From Altererythrobacter sp. CAU 1644 (lineage in GTDB: Bacteria; Pseudomonadota; Alphaproteobacteria; Sphingomonadales; Sphingomonadaceae), in assembly GCF_029623755.1 (NCBI RefSeq), contig NZ_CP121106.1, forward strand, positions 3,166,352 through 3,230,351: 64,000 nt of DNA, in the 5' to 3' direction. The translations under genes were made by a program, and so were the position numbers. Below the pieces are notes generated by a model that did no database searches, had not been told where the DNA came from, and was given only the letters and a program-made list of their open reading frames with translations. Positions 22,270 to 30,170 of this stretch are shown piece by piece (positions within the stretch are counted from its first letter, which is position 1; each line of letters opens with the position of its first letter).

Positions 22270-23523
22270 TCAAGCGGCTCTCAAAACAGCAATGTTTTGC
22301 GCTTTGCCGCCGATGGAATCGAGGAAGTCTGCCCAATCCTGCAGCATTGCACGACGGGGAGCGAGATATTCGGCAGCATTGTATGCCCCGCGAACCTCGT
22401 TCTCTTCGCTGTGTGCCAATTGCAGTTCGACCCAGTCTTCATGATATCTGCGGATCCACATCGGTGGTTCGCCGACCTCGACCAGCTGCTCATTCGCCCA
22501 GGTGCTCGCCAGACCCCTGAAGCCGTGAACAGTTTGTCGCCCGTGGTAACCGAGGCGATAGAGGCCATAGATCATCGTATTCTCGGAAAGCGGCATCTTG
22601 GGCTTCTGGCCTGGAAAGACGTATTCGCCTTCGGACTTGCTGATCATATCTTGAGCAAGAGAAGCGGCTTGTCGCGACAAAGGCACGATATGCTCGCGGC
22701 CCATTTTCATCCGATCAGCGCCAATGCGCCAAACTGGTAAATCTCCGACTAGACCTTCAAACTCGTGCTTCTTGGCGAACCGGAGTTCCTTGGTCCGGAC
22801 CCATGTAAGAAGAGCAAAGGTCAATGCCGCCCGCGTAATTTCGGATCGTCTCTCACCCTCTTCCTGGTATCGCTCCATCTTGATGATGAGTTCGGGTAGC
22901 TGTGCCAGAGGCAGCTTCGCCATATGCTTGACCCGAGGACGTGGCTTCAAAGCCCCCCGAAGATGCGCCGTTGGATCGGAATCGCAAAGTCCGCTGGCAA
23001 TCGCGAACTGGAATACCTGACCAATGCATTGCTTGGCCCGTCGACTGATGTCGAGCGCGCCGCGCTCCTCGATCTTCCGAATGACCTTCAGGACTTCTGG
23101 TGGAGTTATCTCATGCATCATGAGCTCGCCTAAGACAGGAAGCACGTCCTGCTCCATCCGCGACCACACGCGCTTCGCATGGGCGGGATTGAGACTACTT
23201 GCTCTGTTCTCATGCCACATGGTGGCAATCGCCCTGAAGGTCTTAGCCTCTTCGAAGTCCCGACCCGGTTTGTGAACCATCGGGTCCCTGCCTTCGGCCA
23301 GCACACCCTTGGCAGCTCTCTTGAGTTCTCTTGCGGCCGCTATTCCGACTTCGGGGTAGGCACCGAAAGAAAGCAGCTTCTCCTTCCCGTGGTACCGGTA
23401 TTTCAGCCGCCAGAGCTTCGAGCCGTTCTTTTGCACCAGGAGGAATAATCCCTCCCCATCCGCAAGCTTGTATGGACGCTCAGCCGCCTTCGCTTTTTTG
23501 ATCTGAATCTCACTCAAGGCCAT
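22270..23523 (-). CDS. int: P4-type site-specific tyrosine integrase
   Basis: The 417-residue enzyme integrates and excises the element at the adjacent tRNA gene. It has the N-terminal arm-binding DUF4102 domain (MALSEIQIKKAKAAERPYKL, then YPEVGIAAARELKRAA), a core-binding region, and a catalytic domain with the family sequence WVRTKELRFA, VHGFRGLASTW, IRRYHEDWVELQLAH and YNAAEYLAPRRAMLQDWADF, where one of the last tyrosines is the nucleophile. Reading away from the tRNA 3' end is the usual layout. Its ribosome binding site AAGGAG lies in the loop of a hairpin (23525-23552). No excisionase gene is seen nearby. Confidence 0.94.
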   Translation of the reverse strand: MALSEIQIKKAKAAERPYKLADGEGLFLLVQKNGSKLWRLKYRYHGKEKLLSFGAYPEVGIAAARELKRAAKGVLAEGRDPMVHKPGRDFEEAKTFRAIATMWHENRASSLNPAHAKRVWSRMEQDVLPVLGELMMHEITPPEVLKVIRKIEERGALDISRRAKQCIGQVFQFAIASGLCDSDPTAHLRGALKPRPRVKHMAKLPLAQLPELIIKMERYQEEGERRSEITRAALTFALLTWVRTKELRFAKKHEFEGLVGDLPVWRIGADRMKMGREHIVPLSRQAASLAQDMISKSEGEYVFPGQKPKMPLSENTMIYGLYRLGYHGRQTVHGFRGLASTWANEQLVEVGEPPMWIRRYHEDWVELQLAHSEENEVRGAYNAAEYLAPRRAMLQDWADFLDSIGGKAQNIAVLRAA

Positions 23524-23524
23524 T

Positions 23525-23576
23525 GGGGGTATCGCTCCTTTTCGCTACCCCCGGAAAATACCCCCAAAATACCCCC
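23525..23576 (-). promoter_or_regulatory. Integrase leader: hairpin over the ribosome binding site and repeated GGGGGTA
   Basis: GGGGGTA and TACCCCC form an inverted repeat spanning 23525-23552 with the AAGGAG in the loop, directly before the ATG. Two more copies of TACCCCC lie at 23559-23565 and 23570-23576 on the plus strand. This may set up alternative pairings or protein binding sites. Confidence 0.6.
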
Positions 23577-23599
23577 ACACCAAATCCGGCTTCAAGCGA

Positions 23600-23686
23600 A
23601 TGCATGCGCACGCAAGCGGACGCGAATCACTCACATCATTCTGTTTTAATTGAAGTTTACGGATGTATGCGGAAGCAAGCGAACCC
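23600..23686. repeat. Direct repeats, probable integrase arm sites
   Basis: The 24-base units at 23600-23623 and 23663-23686 share ATGnATGCG and GCAAGCG, with 5 mismatches overall. A partial unit CAAGCGAATG lies at 23593-23602. They sit between int and the tRNA, as arm-type sites do. Confidence 0.6.
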
Positions 23687-23701
23687 ATGCGGATTCGAGA
23701 T

Positions 23702-23778
23702 TGGTAGCGGAGGAGGGACTCGAACCCCCGACACGCGGATTATGATTCCGCTGCTCTAACCACCTGAGCTACTCCGCC
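23702..23778 (-). tRNA. tRNA-Met (CAU), element attachment site
   Basis: The minus strand folds as a tRNA: acceptor GGCGGAG/CTCCGCT, D-arm GCTC/GAGC, anticodon stem GCGGA/TCCGC around ATCATAA with anticodon CAT, T-arm GGGGG-TTCGAGT-CCCTC, and an encoded CCA. The first pair is a G-U wobble. It is read as elongator Met; tRNA-Ile with a lysidine-modified CAU cannot be fully excluded. The integrase lies just past its 3' end, so the crossover core is probably in the 3' part of the gene. Confidence 0.88.
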
Positions 23779-23868
23779 CCAGTCATTGCCATGAGGCCTG
23801 CCGGGGCGAATTGCCCGCTCGGCAGGCGGCGCATTTAGGGCCGCAGAGCCGCCCGGTCAACACCCATG

Positions 23869-24390
23869 TCACGCCTTTTCGCGCCCTCTGAATGGGAAGT
23901 TGCGCACCATCTCCCACGGCCCCCCAAGATAGCGATGAAGCTCGAGGCCGGTGAAGTGGAACTCGCGTTGTTCGACGACACTTGCAAGTTCGGCCTGCAG
24001 CGCCCTCGCCTCCTCCTTGGTGACCTTGTTCTGGACGGTGATGTGCAGCCTTGGCTCGTGCAGGTCCTGGTCAGTGAGGGCGCCGTGAAAATGCTCCGCA
24101 ATCCCTGCGCGAATGGCGAGCATGCCAGGGCTTTCGATTCGGATCGCGGTGCCCTTCCCCAAATCCATCAAGCCTTCGATCCGCGCCGGTACAGGCGCAA
24201 ATTCTCCTGCCACCCGGGGAAGCACGGTCTTGAGCTCTTCGAACAGCGTCGGCGCAAAGCTGTGAAAAAGCGTGACATGCGCGTGCAAGTGATTGCGCTC
24301 AGGCGGAAAGTGCTCTCGCCGCAGCCTGTCTGCCCAGGCGAACAGATCAGGCGGCAGCGACGCCGTGACGATGAAGGGCGGGTTCTTCAT
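23869..24390 (-). CDS. thpR: 2'-5' RNA ligase family (2H phosphoesterase) protein
   Basis: The 173-residue protein has the two HxT motifs of the 2H superfamily, HVT in HLHAHVTLFHSF and HIT in RLHITVQNKV, about 100 residues apart. These enzymes act as cyclic phosphodiesterases on RNA ends; the cellular substrate is not settled. The ATG at 24388-24390 gives the family start MKNPPFIVTASLPP. It is the first chromosomal gene beyond the tRNA and is divergent from the alkylsulfatase. Confidence 0.85.
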   Translation of the reverse strand: MKNPPFIVTASLPPDLFAWADRLRREHFPPERNHLHAHVTLFHSFAPTLFEELKTVLPRVAGEFAPVPARIEGLMDLGKGTAIRIESPGMLAIRAGIAEHFHGALTDQDLHEPRLHITVQNKVTKEEARALQAELASVVEQREFHFTGLELHRYLGGPWEMVRNFPFRGREKA

Positions 24391-24488
24391 GGTGGCGCTA
24401 TGGACCGGTCGCGCTGCCTTACGCAACGTCACCCTTGTTATCGACCGGGCATGGGAGCAGTCTCCCTTGCAAGGTGGAGGAGAGAAAC

Positions 24489-26447
24489 ATGACCGGCAGA
24501 ATGCGAAACCGTACTCTGGTGACCTTGGCACTGATCGCAGCGCCCCTGCATGGCGAGGCGCTGGCGCAGCCCAAACCTGCTTCTCCTGCCACGATCGAGG
24601 CGCAGCGCGTCGCCGCCTCGGCCCTGCCCGCCGATGGCGAGCGCGACGCGGCCTTCGCCACGCGCGGATTCCTCGCCACGCGCAGCGACCCGGTGATCAA
24701 GAACGCAAACGGTGAGCCAGTCTGGAACCTCGCCGCTTACGACTTCGTCGATGGCGAGGCGCCTGCAACCGTCCATCCGAGCCTGTGGCGGCACATGCGC
24801 TACCTCAAGCATCACGGGCTGTTCGAGGTGACAGACGGCGTGTGGCAGGTTCGAGGATTCGACCTGTCGAACATGACCGTCGTGCGCGGTGCCACCGGCT
24901 GGATCCTGATCGACCCACTGACCACGGCCGAGGTTGCGGCCGCGGCGCTGGAACTCGTCAATGAAACGCTCGGCGAGCGGCCGGTGACGGCGGTCGTCTA
25001 CAGCCATAGCCACGCCGATCACTTCGGCGGCGTGCGCGGTGTAGTCGGCGAGGAGGAGGTCAAGGCAGGTCGGGTCGCGGTCATCGCACCCGAACACTTC
25101 ATGGAGGAAGCCAGCTCGGAAAACGTGATGGCCGGCAGCGCCATGACGCGGCGCGCCGCCTATCAGTTCGGACGCGGGCTTCAGCCAGGGCCACAAGGCC
25201 AGATGGGCAGCGGAATCGGTACGGCGGTGTCCGGCGGGACTGTCACGCTGATCGCGCCCAATGACATCATCAAGCGCACCGGTGAGAAACGGGTGGTGGA
25301 TGGCGTTTCGCTGGAATTCCAGATCGTTTCCGGGAGCGAGGCGCCCGCAGAGCTCAACGTCTATGTCGAACCGGCGCGGACGTTTCTAGCGGCGGAGATC
25401 GCGACCTGCACCATGCACAATATCCTGACTCCGCGCGGAGCCAAGGTGCGCGACACGCGCGCCTGGGCGCACTATCTTGACGAGGCGGCCACCGTTTATG
25501 CGCCCAAGAGCGATGTCGTGGTCTCGAGCCATTGCTGGCCGCAATTCGGGACCGAGGCCGGCACGGCCTGGCTTTCGGCCCAGCGCGACAACTATCGCTA
25601 CCTCCACGACCAAACAGTGAGGCGAATGAACCGTGGATCGACCATGGCGGAAATCGCGGAGGACGTTCCCCTTCCCACGAACCTTGGCGAGGAGTGGTCC
25701 AACCACGGTTATTACGGCACCTACAGCCACAATTCGAAGGCCATCTACCAGTATTATCTAGGTTGGTACGATGCCGTTCCGGCGAACCTGCATGCGCATC
25801 CGCCAATCGAACGCGCCAGGCGCATGGTCGAGGCTCTCGGCGGTTCGGAACGCGTCATGGCGCTCGCCCGGACGGCAATGGCTTCAGGTGACTATCGCTG
25901 GGCGTCCGACCTCTTGCAGCAACTGGTTTTCACCGCACCTGCCGATGAGCAGGCGCGCGGTCTGCTTGCCGACAGCTATGAACAGCAGGGCTACCAGGCA
26001 GAGAGCGCAATCTGGCGCAACCAGTTCCTCGTTGCGGCGGATGAGCTACGGAAGGGCGCCCGCGAGGCGTTCCAGACCCAAAGCCCCGACGTCATCAGCG
26101 CCATCGAAACCGGCCTGCTGCTCGATTCCGCAGCGACGCGGTTCGATCCGACGAAGCTGGCAAGCGGGCCGGTGACGGTCCAGCTTCACCTGACCGATCG
26201 CGGAGAAACCGCGGTGATCGAGGCGAACGACCGGATCATGATCGGGCGATTGGGTCAGCAGGTCGAGGCTCCCGATGTCGTTCTGCGCGGGCCGCGGCAG
26301 ATGATCCTGGGGATGCTTTTCCTGAAAATGCCGGTCGAGCAGATGGCGGCCGCCGGGCTTCAGGTCGAAGGAGATGCCACGGCGATGCAAGGCTTGATCG
26401 ATGCGCTCGATCCTGTCGGGGCGGGCTTCAACATCGTCCTGCCCTAA
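24489..26447 (+). CDS. Secreted alkylsulfatase-type metallo-beta-lactamase-fold hydrolase (SdsA1-like)
   Basis: The 652-residue protein has a signal peptide (MTGRMRNRTLVTLALIAAPL), a metallo-beta-lactamase domain with HSHADH for the two zinc ions, further ligands in AEIATCTMHN and SSHCWPQFG, then a helical dimerisation region (YYGTYSHNSKAIYQYYLGW) and a C-terminal SCP2-like domain. This order is that of primary alkylsulfatases such as SdsA1, which cleave sulfate from alkyl chains. GGAGGAGA precedes the ATG. The true substrate cannot be read from sequence. Confidence 0.88.
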   Translation: MTGRMRNRTLVTLALIAAPLHGEALAQPKPASPATIEAQRVAASALPADGERDAAFATRGFLATRSDPVIKNANGEPVWNLAAYDFVDGEAPATVHPSLWRHMRYLKHHGLFEVTDGVWQVRGFDLSNMTVVRGATGWILIDPLTTAEVAAAALELVNETLGERPVTAVVYSHSHADHFGGVRGVVGEEEVKAGRVAVIAPEHFMEEASSENVMAGSAMTRRAAYQFGRGLQPGPQGQMGSGIGTAVSGGTVTLIAPNDIIKRTGEKRVVDGVSLEFQIVSGSEAPAELNVYVEPARTFLAAEIATCTMHNILTPRGAKVRDTRAWAHYLDEAATVYAPKSDVVVSSHCWPQFGTEAGTAWLSAQRDNYRYLHDQTVRRMNRGSTMAEIAEDVPLPTNLGEEWSNHGYYGTYSHNSKAIYQYYLGWYDAVPANLHAHPPIERARRMVEALGGSERVMALARTAMASGDYRWASDLLQQLVFTAPADEQARGLLADSYEQQGYQAESAIWRNQFLVAADELRKGAREAFQTQSPDVISAIETGLLLDSAATRFDPTKLASGPVTVQLHLTDRGETAVIEANDRIMIGRLGQQVEAPDVVLRGPRQMILGMLFLKMPVEQMAAAGLQVEGDATAMQGLIDALDPVGAGFNIVLP

Positions 26448-26465
26448 GCCCAGGGCGGGCTGCAG

Positions 26466-27431
26466 CTACATCTCGCCGCGTTCGCGCCGCAGGCGATACC
26501 ATTCGGCGACATTGGCATTGTGCTCGTCAAGCGTGTCGGCGAACTTGTGCCCACCGGTTCCGTCGGCGACCATGTAGAGCGCGTTGGTCGCTGCCGGATC
26601 GAGGACAGCGGCGATGCTCTCCCGCCCCGGGTTGGTGATCGGCCCCTTGGGCAGACCGACCATCGAATAGGTGTTGTAGTCGTTGACCGCGGCAATCTCG
26701 GACTGCCTGATCCGGCGACCGAGCGGCTTGCCCTTGGTGATCGGGTAGATAATCGTCGGATCGGCCTGCAGCATCATGCCCTGCTTGACCCGGTTGGAAT
26801 ACAGCCCTGCAACCATGCGGCGTTCGCGCGCGACGCCGGTTTCCTTCTCGACGATCGAGGCCAGGATCAGCGCATCGCGCATGGTGTCGACAGCAATGCC
26901 CGGCTTGCGCTTGGCCCAGGCCTCGGCGAGGTAGGTGTCCATCGCCGCCTGCATCCGTTCGACCACCACCTGGCGGCTCTCGCCGCGCTCAAAATCGTAG
27001 GTATCGGGCAGGATCGAGCCTTCGGGCGGAACGTCGATCTCTCCCGTCAACAGCTCTTCCGCCATCAGCTTCTCGAACACCATGATCGATGGCCAGCCTT
27101 CTGGGATCGTAACGAAGCGCCGGATGACGTCGCCGGACTGAAACGCCTCGAGCATGTCGCCCTGGCTCATGTCGGCAGTAAGCTCGAATTCGCCCGCCTG
27201 GATCGGATCACCGCCGCCGAGCAGTTTTGCCCGCAACAGGAAACCGTTTGCGGAGGATATCAGCCCCTCTTCTTCCAGCTTCTCCGCGACCGAGGTCAGC
27301 GACGATCCAGCCGGGATGACGAATGACGTGTCCTCTTCGACCGTAGCCGAACCGAACATTCCGCTGGCAAAGACACCGGCGGCGACTAACAGCAATGCGA
27401 GGATGGCTACGACGAGGCAGCCACGCTTCAT
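26466..27431 (-). CDS. mltG: Endolytic transglycosylase MltG
   Basis: The 321-residue inner-membrane protein cuts nascent glycan strands. It has one N-terminal membrane segment (CLVVAILALLLVAAGVFA), a LysM-like part (IPAGSSLTSVAEKLEEEG) and the YceG domain with catalytic glutamate in SIVEKETGV and the typical YNTYSMVGLPKGPITNPG. Start ATG at 27429-27431; a GTG one codon earlier is also possible. It lies five bases after the fabF stop, the familiar acpP-fabF-mltG order. Confidence 0.95.
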   Translation of the reverse strand: MKRGCLVVAILALLLVAAGVFASGMFGSATVEEDTSFVIPAGSSLTSVAEKLEEEGLISSANGFLLRAKLLGGGDPIQAGEFELTADMSQGDMLEAFQSGDVIRRFVTIPEGWPSIMVFEKLMAEELLTGEIDVPPEGSILPDTYDFERGESRQVVVERMQAAMDTYLAEAWAKRKPGIAVDTMRDALILASIVEKETGVARERRMVAGLYSNRVKQGMMLQADPTIIYPITKGKPLGRRIRQSEIAAVNDYNTYSMVGLPKGPITNPGRESIAAVLDPAATNALYMVADGTGGHKFADTLDEHNANVAEWYRLRRERGEM

Positions 27432-27436
27432 CACGT

Positions 27437-28696
27437 TCAGTCGACCTTCTTCATGATGAGCGAGGCGTTGGTGCCGCCAAATCCGAAGCTGTTATTGAGC
27501 ACGGCACGTACCTCGCGCTGCTTCGCCTCAAGCGGAACGAGGTCGACACCCTCGGTGCCCTCATCGGGATTGTGCAGATTGAGCGTGGGCGGAACCACCT
27601 GGTCGCGCATGGCGAGGATGCAAAATACCGCCTCGACCGCGCCCGCGCCGCCGAGAAGGTGGCCGATCGCCGATTTGGTGCTCGACATCGAGGCGCCCGA
27701 GAGGTCGTCGCCCAGCACGCGCTTGACCGCAGCGAGTTCGATCGTGTCGGCCATGGTCGATGTGCCGTGCGCGTTGACGTAATCGATATCGCCGGCGTCC
27801 ATACCGGCCTTCCGCAGCGCCATGCGCATCGCGAGTTCGGCGCCCTTGCCTTCCGGGTGAGGTGCAGTGACGTGATAGGCGTCGCCTGACAGGCCGTAGC
27901 CGACCACCTCGGCGTAGATCTTCGCGCCACGCGCCTTGGCGTGTTCGTATTCTTCCAACACCACCACGCCTGCGCCCTCGCCCATGACGAAACCGTCGCG
28001 GTCCTTGTCGTAGGGGCGGCTGGCCTCGGTCGGGCGGTCGTTCATGCTCATGTTGAGCGCGCGCGCCTGGGCAAAGCCCGCAACCCCGAGCGGGTTGATC
28101 GTGCTTTCAGCTCCGCCGGCAAGCATGACATCGGCATCGCCGTCCTTGATCATGCGGGCGGCATCGCCAATCGAGTGCGCACCGGTCGAACAGGCGGTCA
28201 CGACCGCGTGGTTGGGACCCATCAGGCCGTATTTGATCGAGACCTGGCCGCTGATCAGGTTGATCAGGCGTCCATGGACGAAGTGCGGGCTGACGCGACC
28301 GGGACCACGTTCGTGCAGCACGATCGATTCGCTCTCGATGCCAGGTAGCCCACCGATGCCCGAACCGATCGAACAGCCGGTGCGGGTCTTGAGGTCATCG
28401 TCCATCTCGGCAAGGCCTGCATCCTCCAGCGCCTGGCCGGCTGCATCGATACCGTAGACGATGAAGGGATCGACCTGACGCTGCACCTTGTGATCCACGC
28501 GCTTGTCCGGGTCGAAACCGTCTTCGTGGTCCTTGGGCTTCACCTCACAAGCGATCTGGCACTTCTGGTCTGATGCATCGAAACGGGTGATCGGACCTGC
28601 ACCGCTCTTGCCTGCGATGAGGTTCCGCCAGCTGGTTTCCACGTCTCCACCCAAGGGAGTGACGAGGCCAAGACCGGTTACGACGACACGACGCAT
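27437..28696 (-). CDS. fabF: Beta-ketoacyl-ACP synthase II
   Basis: The 419-residue enzyme elongates fatty acids by condensing malonyl-ACP with acyl-ACP. The nucleophile cysteine is in VVTACSTGAHSIGDA, and the two histidines are in VNAHGTSTMADTIE and KSAIGHLLGGAGAVE. Length is typical of FabF. The ATG has GCGGAGA upstream. It is transcribed with acpP, about 100 bases upstream, with a hairpin between them. Confidence 0.97.
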   Translation of the reverse strand: MRRVVVTGLGLVTPLGGDVETSWRNLIAGKSGAGPITRFDASDQKCQIACEVKPKDHEDGFDPDKRVDHKVQRQVDPFIVYGIDAAGQALEDAGLAEMDDDLKTRTGCSIGSGIGGLPGIESESIVLHERGPGRVSPHFVHGRLINLISGQVSIKYGLMGPNHAVVTACSTGAHSIGDAARMIKDGDADVMLAGGAESTINPLGVAGFAQARALNMSMNDRPTEASRPYDKDRDGFVMGEGAGVVVLEEYEHAKARGAKIYAEVVGYGLSGDAYHVTAPHPEGKGAELAMRMALRKAGMDAGDIDYVNAHGTSTMADTIELAAVKRVLGDDLSGASMSSTKSAIGHLLGGAGAVEAVFCILAMRDQVVPPTLNLHNPDEGTEGVDLVPLEAKQREVRAVLNNSFGFGGTNASLIMKKVD

Positions 28697-28710
28697 TCAG
28701 TAATCTCCGC

Positions 28711-28750
28711 AAAAATGCCACAGGCCCGGCCCGGTTACGGGTCGGGCCTG
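28711..28750 (-). terminator. Hairpin plus short T-run between acpP and fabF
   Basis: On the minus strand CAGGCCCGACCC pairs imperfectly with CCGGGCCGGGCCTG, and five T residues follow a few bases later. It may terminate part of the acpP transcripts, which would explain a higher acpP than fabF level. Confidence 0.5.
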
Positions 28751-28794
28751 TCCAGTGCCACCACCGGGGCGGCAGCGAAAACGCTCAGGTGTGT

Positions 28795-29031
28795 TTAGCC
28801 CTTGTGTTCTTCGATGTATTTCGTGGCGTCACCGACCGTGGTGATCTTTTCGGCCGCATCGTCCGGGATTTCCACGCCGAATTCTTCTTCGAAGGCCATC
28901 ACGAGTTCGACGATGTCGAGGCTGTCTGCGCCCAGATCATCGATGAAGCTGGCTTCTTGGGTGACCTTGTCGGCCTCGACGCCGAGATGCTCGACGACAA
29001 TCTTCTGCACGCGGTCGGCAGTATCGCTCAT
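28795..29031 (-). CDS. acpP: Acyl carrier protein
   Basis: The 78-residue acidic protein carries growing fatty acids on a phosphopantetheine attached to the serine in [20 protein letters not shown]. It starts [20 protein letters not shown]. Length and sequence are standard. The ATG at 29029-29031 was chosen by family length. It is divergent from the CsgG-family gene across 245 bases that hold both promoters. Confidence 0.97.
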   Translation of the reverse strand: MSDTADRVQKIVVEHLGVEADKVTQEASFIDDLGADSLDIVELVMAFEEEFGVEIPDDAAEKITTVGDATKYIEEHKG

Positions 29032-29276
29032 ATTATTCCCTCTGTTCCTGGGGGTTTCGAATATCGCTTTTCGCCCTAATGAACCGATCAACGGAGCGCA
29101 AGGGGCATGGCAAATTGCTGTTCGACGGCGTCGCTTCCTGTTTTCAACACGTACCTCGAACGTAGCAATGCATCGACGGAAATTTTCGTATAAACAGGAT
29201 CGGCGGGATCGCACCAATGAGCAGTATCCGAAAATATCGGAGCTAGCTTTACATATTGTCGGACAAGGATTTTTTC

Positions 29277-30041
29277 ATGCGTCAATTGGTTTTGGCCGCC
29301 CTTGCGGCTGTTTCGCTTTCCATTCCGTCCGCTGCCCTCGCACAGGACCGCTCCTCCGCGAAGAAGCAGCAGGACCGCGGCACCGCCGAGATTCCGCGTT
29401 GCAGCCACAATCTTGGAACTGTCGCTATCGTCGAGCCCGACAATCAGTGGTGGCGAGAGCTCAGCCTTGGCAGCCCCGAAGCCATCATGAAGATCTTCGT
29501 GCAGCAATCCGGCTGCTTCACGCTCGTCAATCGCGGCCGCTCGATGCAGAGCCGCGCGATGGAACGCGCCCTCGCCGACCAGGGCGAGCTGCAGGAAGGA
29601 TCAAACCTCGGAAAGGGCCAGGTCAAGGCGGCAGACTATTTCCTCCAGCCCGATATCGTCACCACCAACAGCAATAGCGGCGGCGGCGGCCTCGGCGGCG
29701 CCATCGGCGGACTGCTCGGCAACCGGTTGCTGGGCGGACTCGCGGGCGGCATCAACGTGAAGAAGAAAGAGGCCAACGTTACCCTTTCGATCGTCAATGC
29801 TCGTACGACCGTCGAAGAGGCGCTGACCGAAGGCTACGCCCGCAAGAAGGATATCGGCTTCGGAGCCGGCGGCGGTGGCGGCTGGTGGGGCGGTTTCGCC
29901 GCGGCCGGCGGAACAGGCTATCAAAACACCGAGATCGGACAGGTCATCGTCCTCGCTTATCTCGATGCCTATACCAAACTCGTCGACCAGCTCGGCGGAC
30001 TTCCTGACGATGCCGCTGCTGCCGCGCCGGAAGCCAAATAG
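29277..30041 (+). CDS. CsgG/HfaB-family secreted protein
   Basis: The 254-residue protein has a signal peptide (MRQLVLAALAAVSLSIPSAA, cleavage near ALAQ) but no lipobox cysteine at the cleavage site. The mature part resembles CsgG: VQQSGCFTLVNRGRSMQSRA, then ADYFLQPDIVTTNSN, glycine-rich GGAIGGLLGNRLLGGLAGG, and ANVTLSIVNARTTVEEALTEG. CsgG proteins form outer-membrane pores or act with penicillin-binding proteins; the role here is open. GGACAAGGA precedes the ATG. Confidence 0.8.
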   Translation: MRQLVLAALAAVSLSIPSAALAQDRSSAKKQQDRGTAEIPRCSHNLGTVAIVEPDNQWWRELSLGSPEAIMKIFVQQSGCFTLVNRGRSMQSRAMERALADQGELQEGSNLGKGQVKAADYFLQPDIVTTNSNSGGGGLGGAIGGLLGNRLLGGLAGGINVKKKEANVTLSIVNARTTVEEALTEGYARKKDIGFGAGGGGGWWGGFAAAGGTGYQNTEIGQVIVLAYLDAYTKLVDQLGGLPDDAAAAAPEAK

Positions 30042-30099
30042 GGGCAAATGACCACACTGGAGGTCGATCGAACCTCCTAGATACCATCCATCGCGTTAT

Positions 30100-30128
30100 C
30101 CCGAGGGTGGACATGATCCACCCTCGGG
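30100..30128. repeat. Perfect 12-pair hairpin
   Basis: CCCGAGGGTGGA-catga-TCCACCCTCGGG lies between the CsgG-family gene and the antiporter gene, 43 bases before the latter. No T-run follows, so termination is uncertain. Confidence 0.6.
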
Positions 30129-30170
30129 CGCACCATCGCTACTCGTTCGATTGGAACAGGGGGTAGCTGG

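Larger units (their letters stand above)
1..23720. mobile_element. Right part of an integrative conjugative or mobilizable element
   Basis: The segment carries a MobF relaxase, a coupling protein, a VirB1-like transglycosylase, SSB, ArdC, a ParB-like protein, a primase and, at its edge, a tyrosine integrase next to the 3' end of a tRNA gene. Beyond the tRNA, housekeeping genes begin abruptly. The left boundary and its att copy lie outside the window. Except for the transglycosylase, no mating-pair-formation genes are visible, so whether it is self-transmissible or only mobilizable cannot be decided here. The exact end is inferred to lie in the 3' part of the tRNA gene. Confidence 0.88.

Noticed and set aside
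23702..23778. tRNA-Ile2 with lysidine-modified CAU anticodon
   Set aside because: Possible in principle, but the body looks more like elongator tRNA-Met of alphaproteobacteria; kept as an alternative only.
24489..26447. Beta-lactamase resistance cargo of the element
   Set aside because: The protein is a SdsA-like alkylsulfatase by domain order and lies beyond the tRNA, outside the element.
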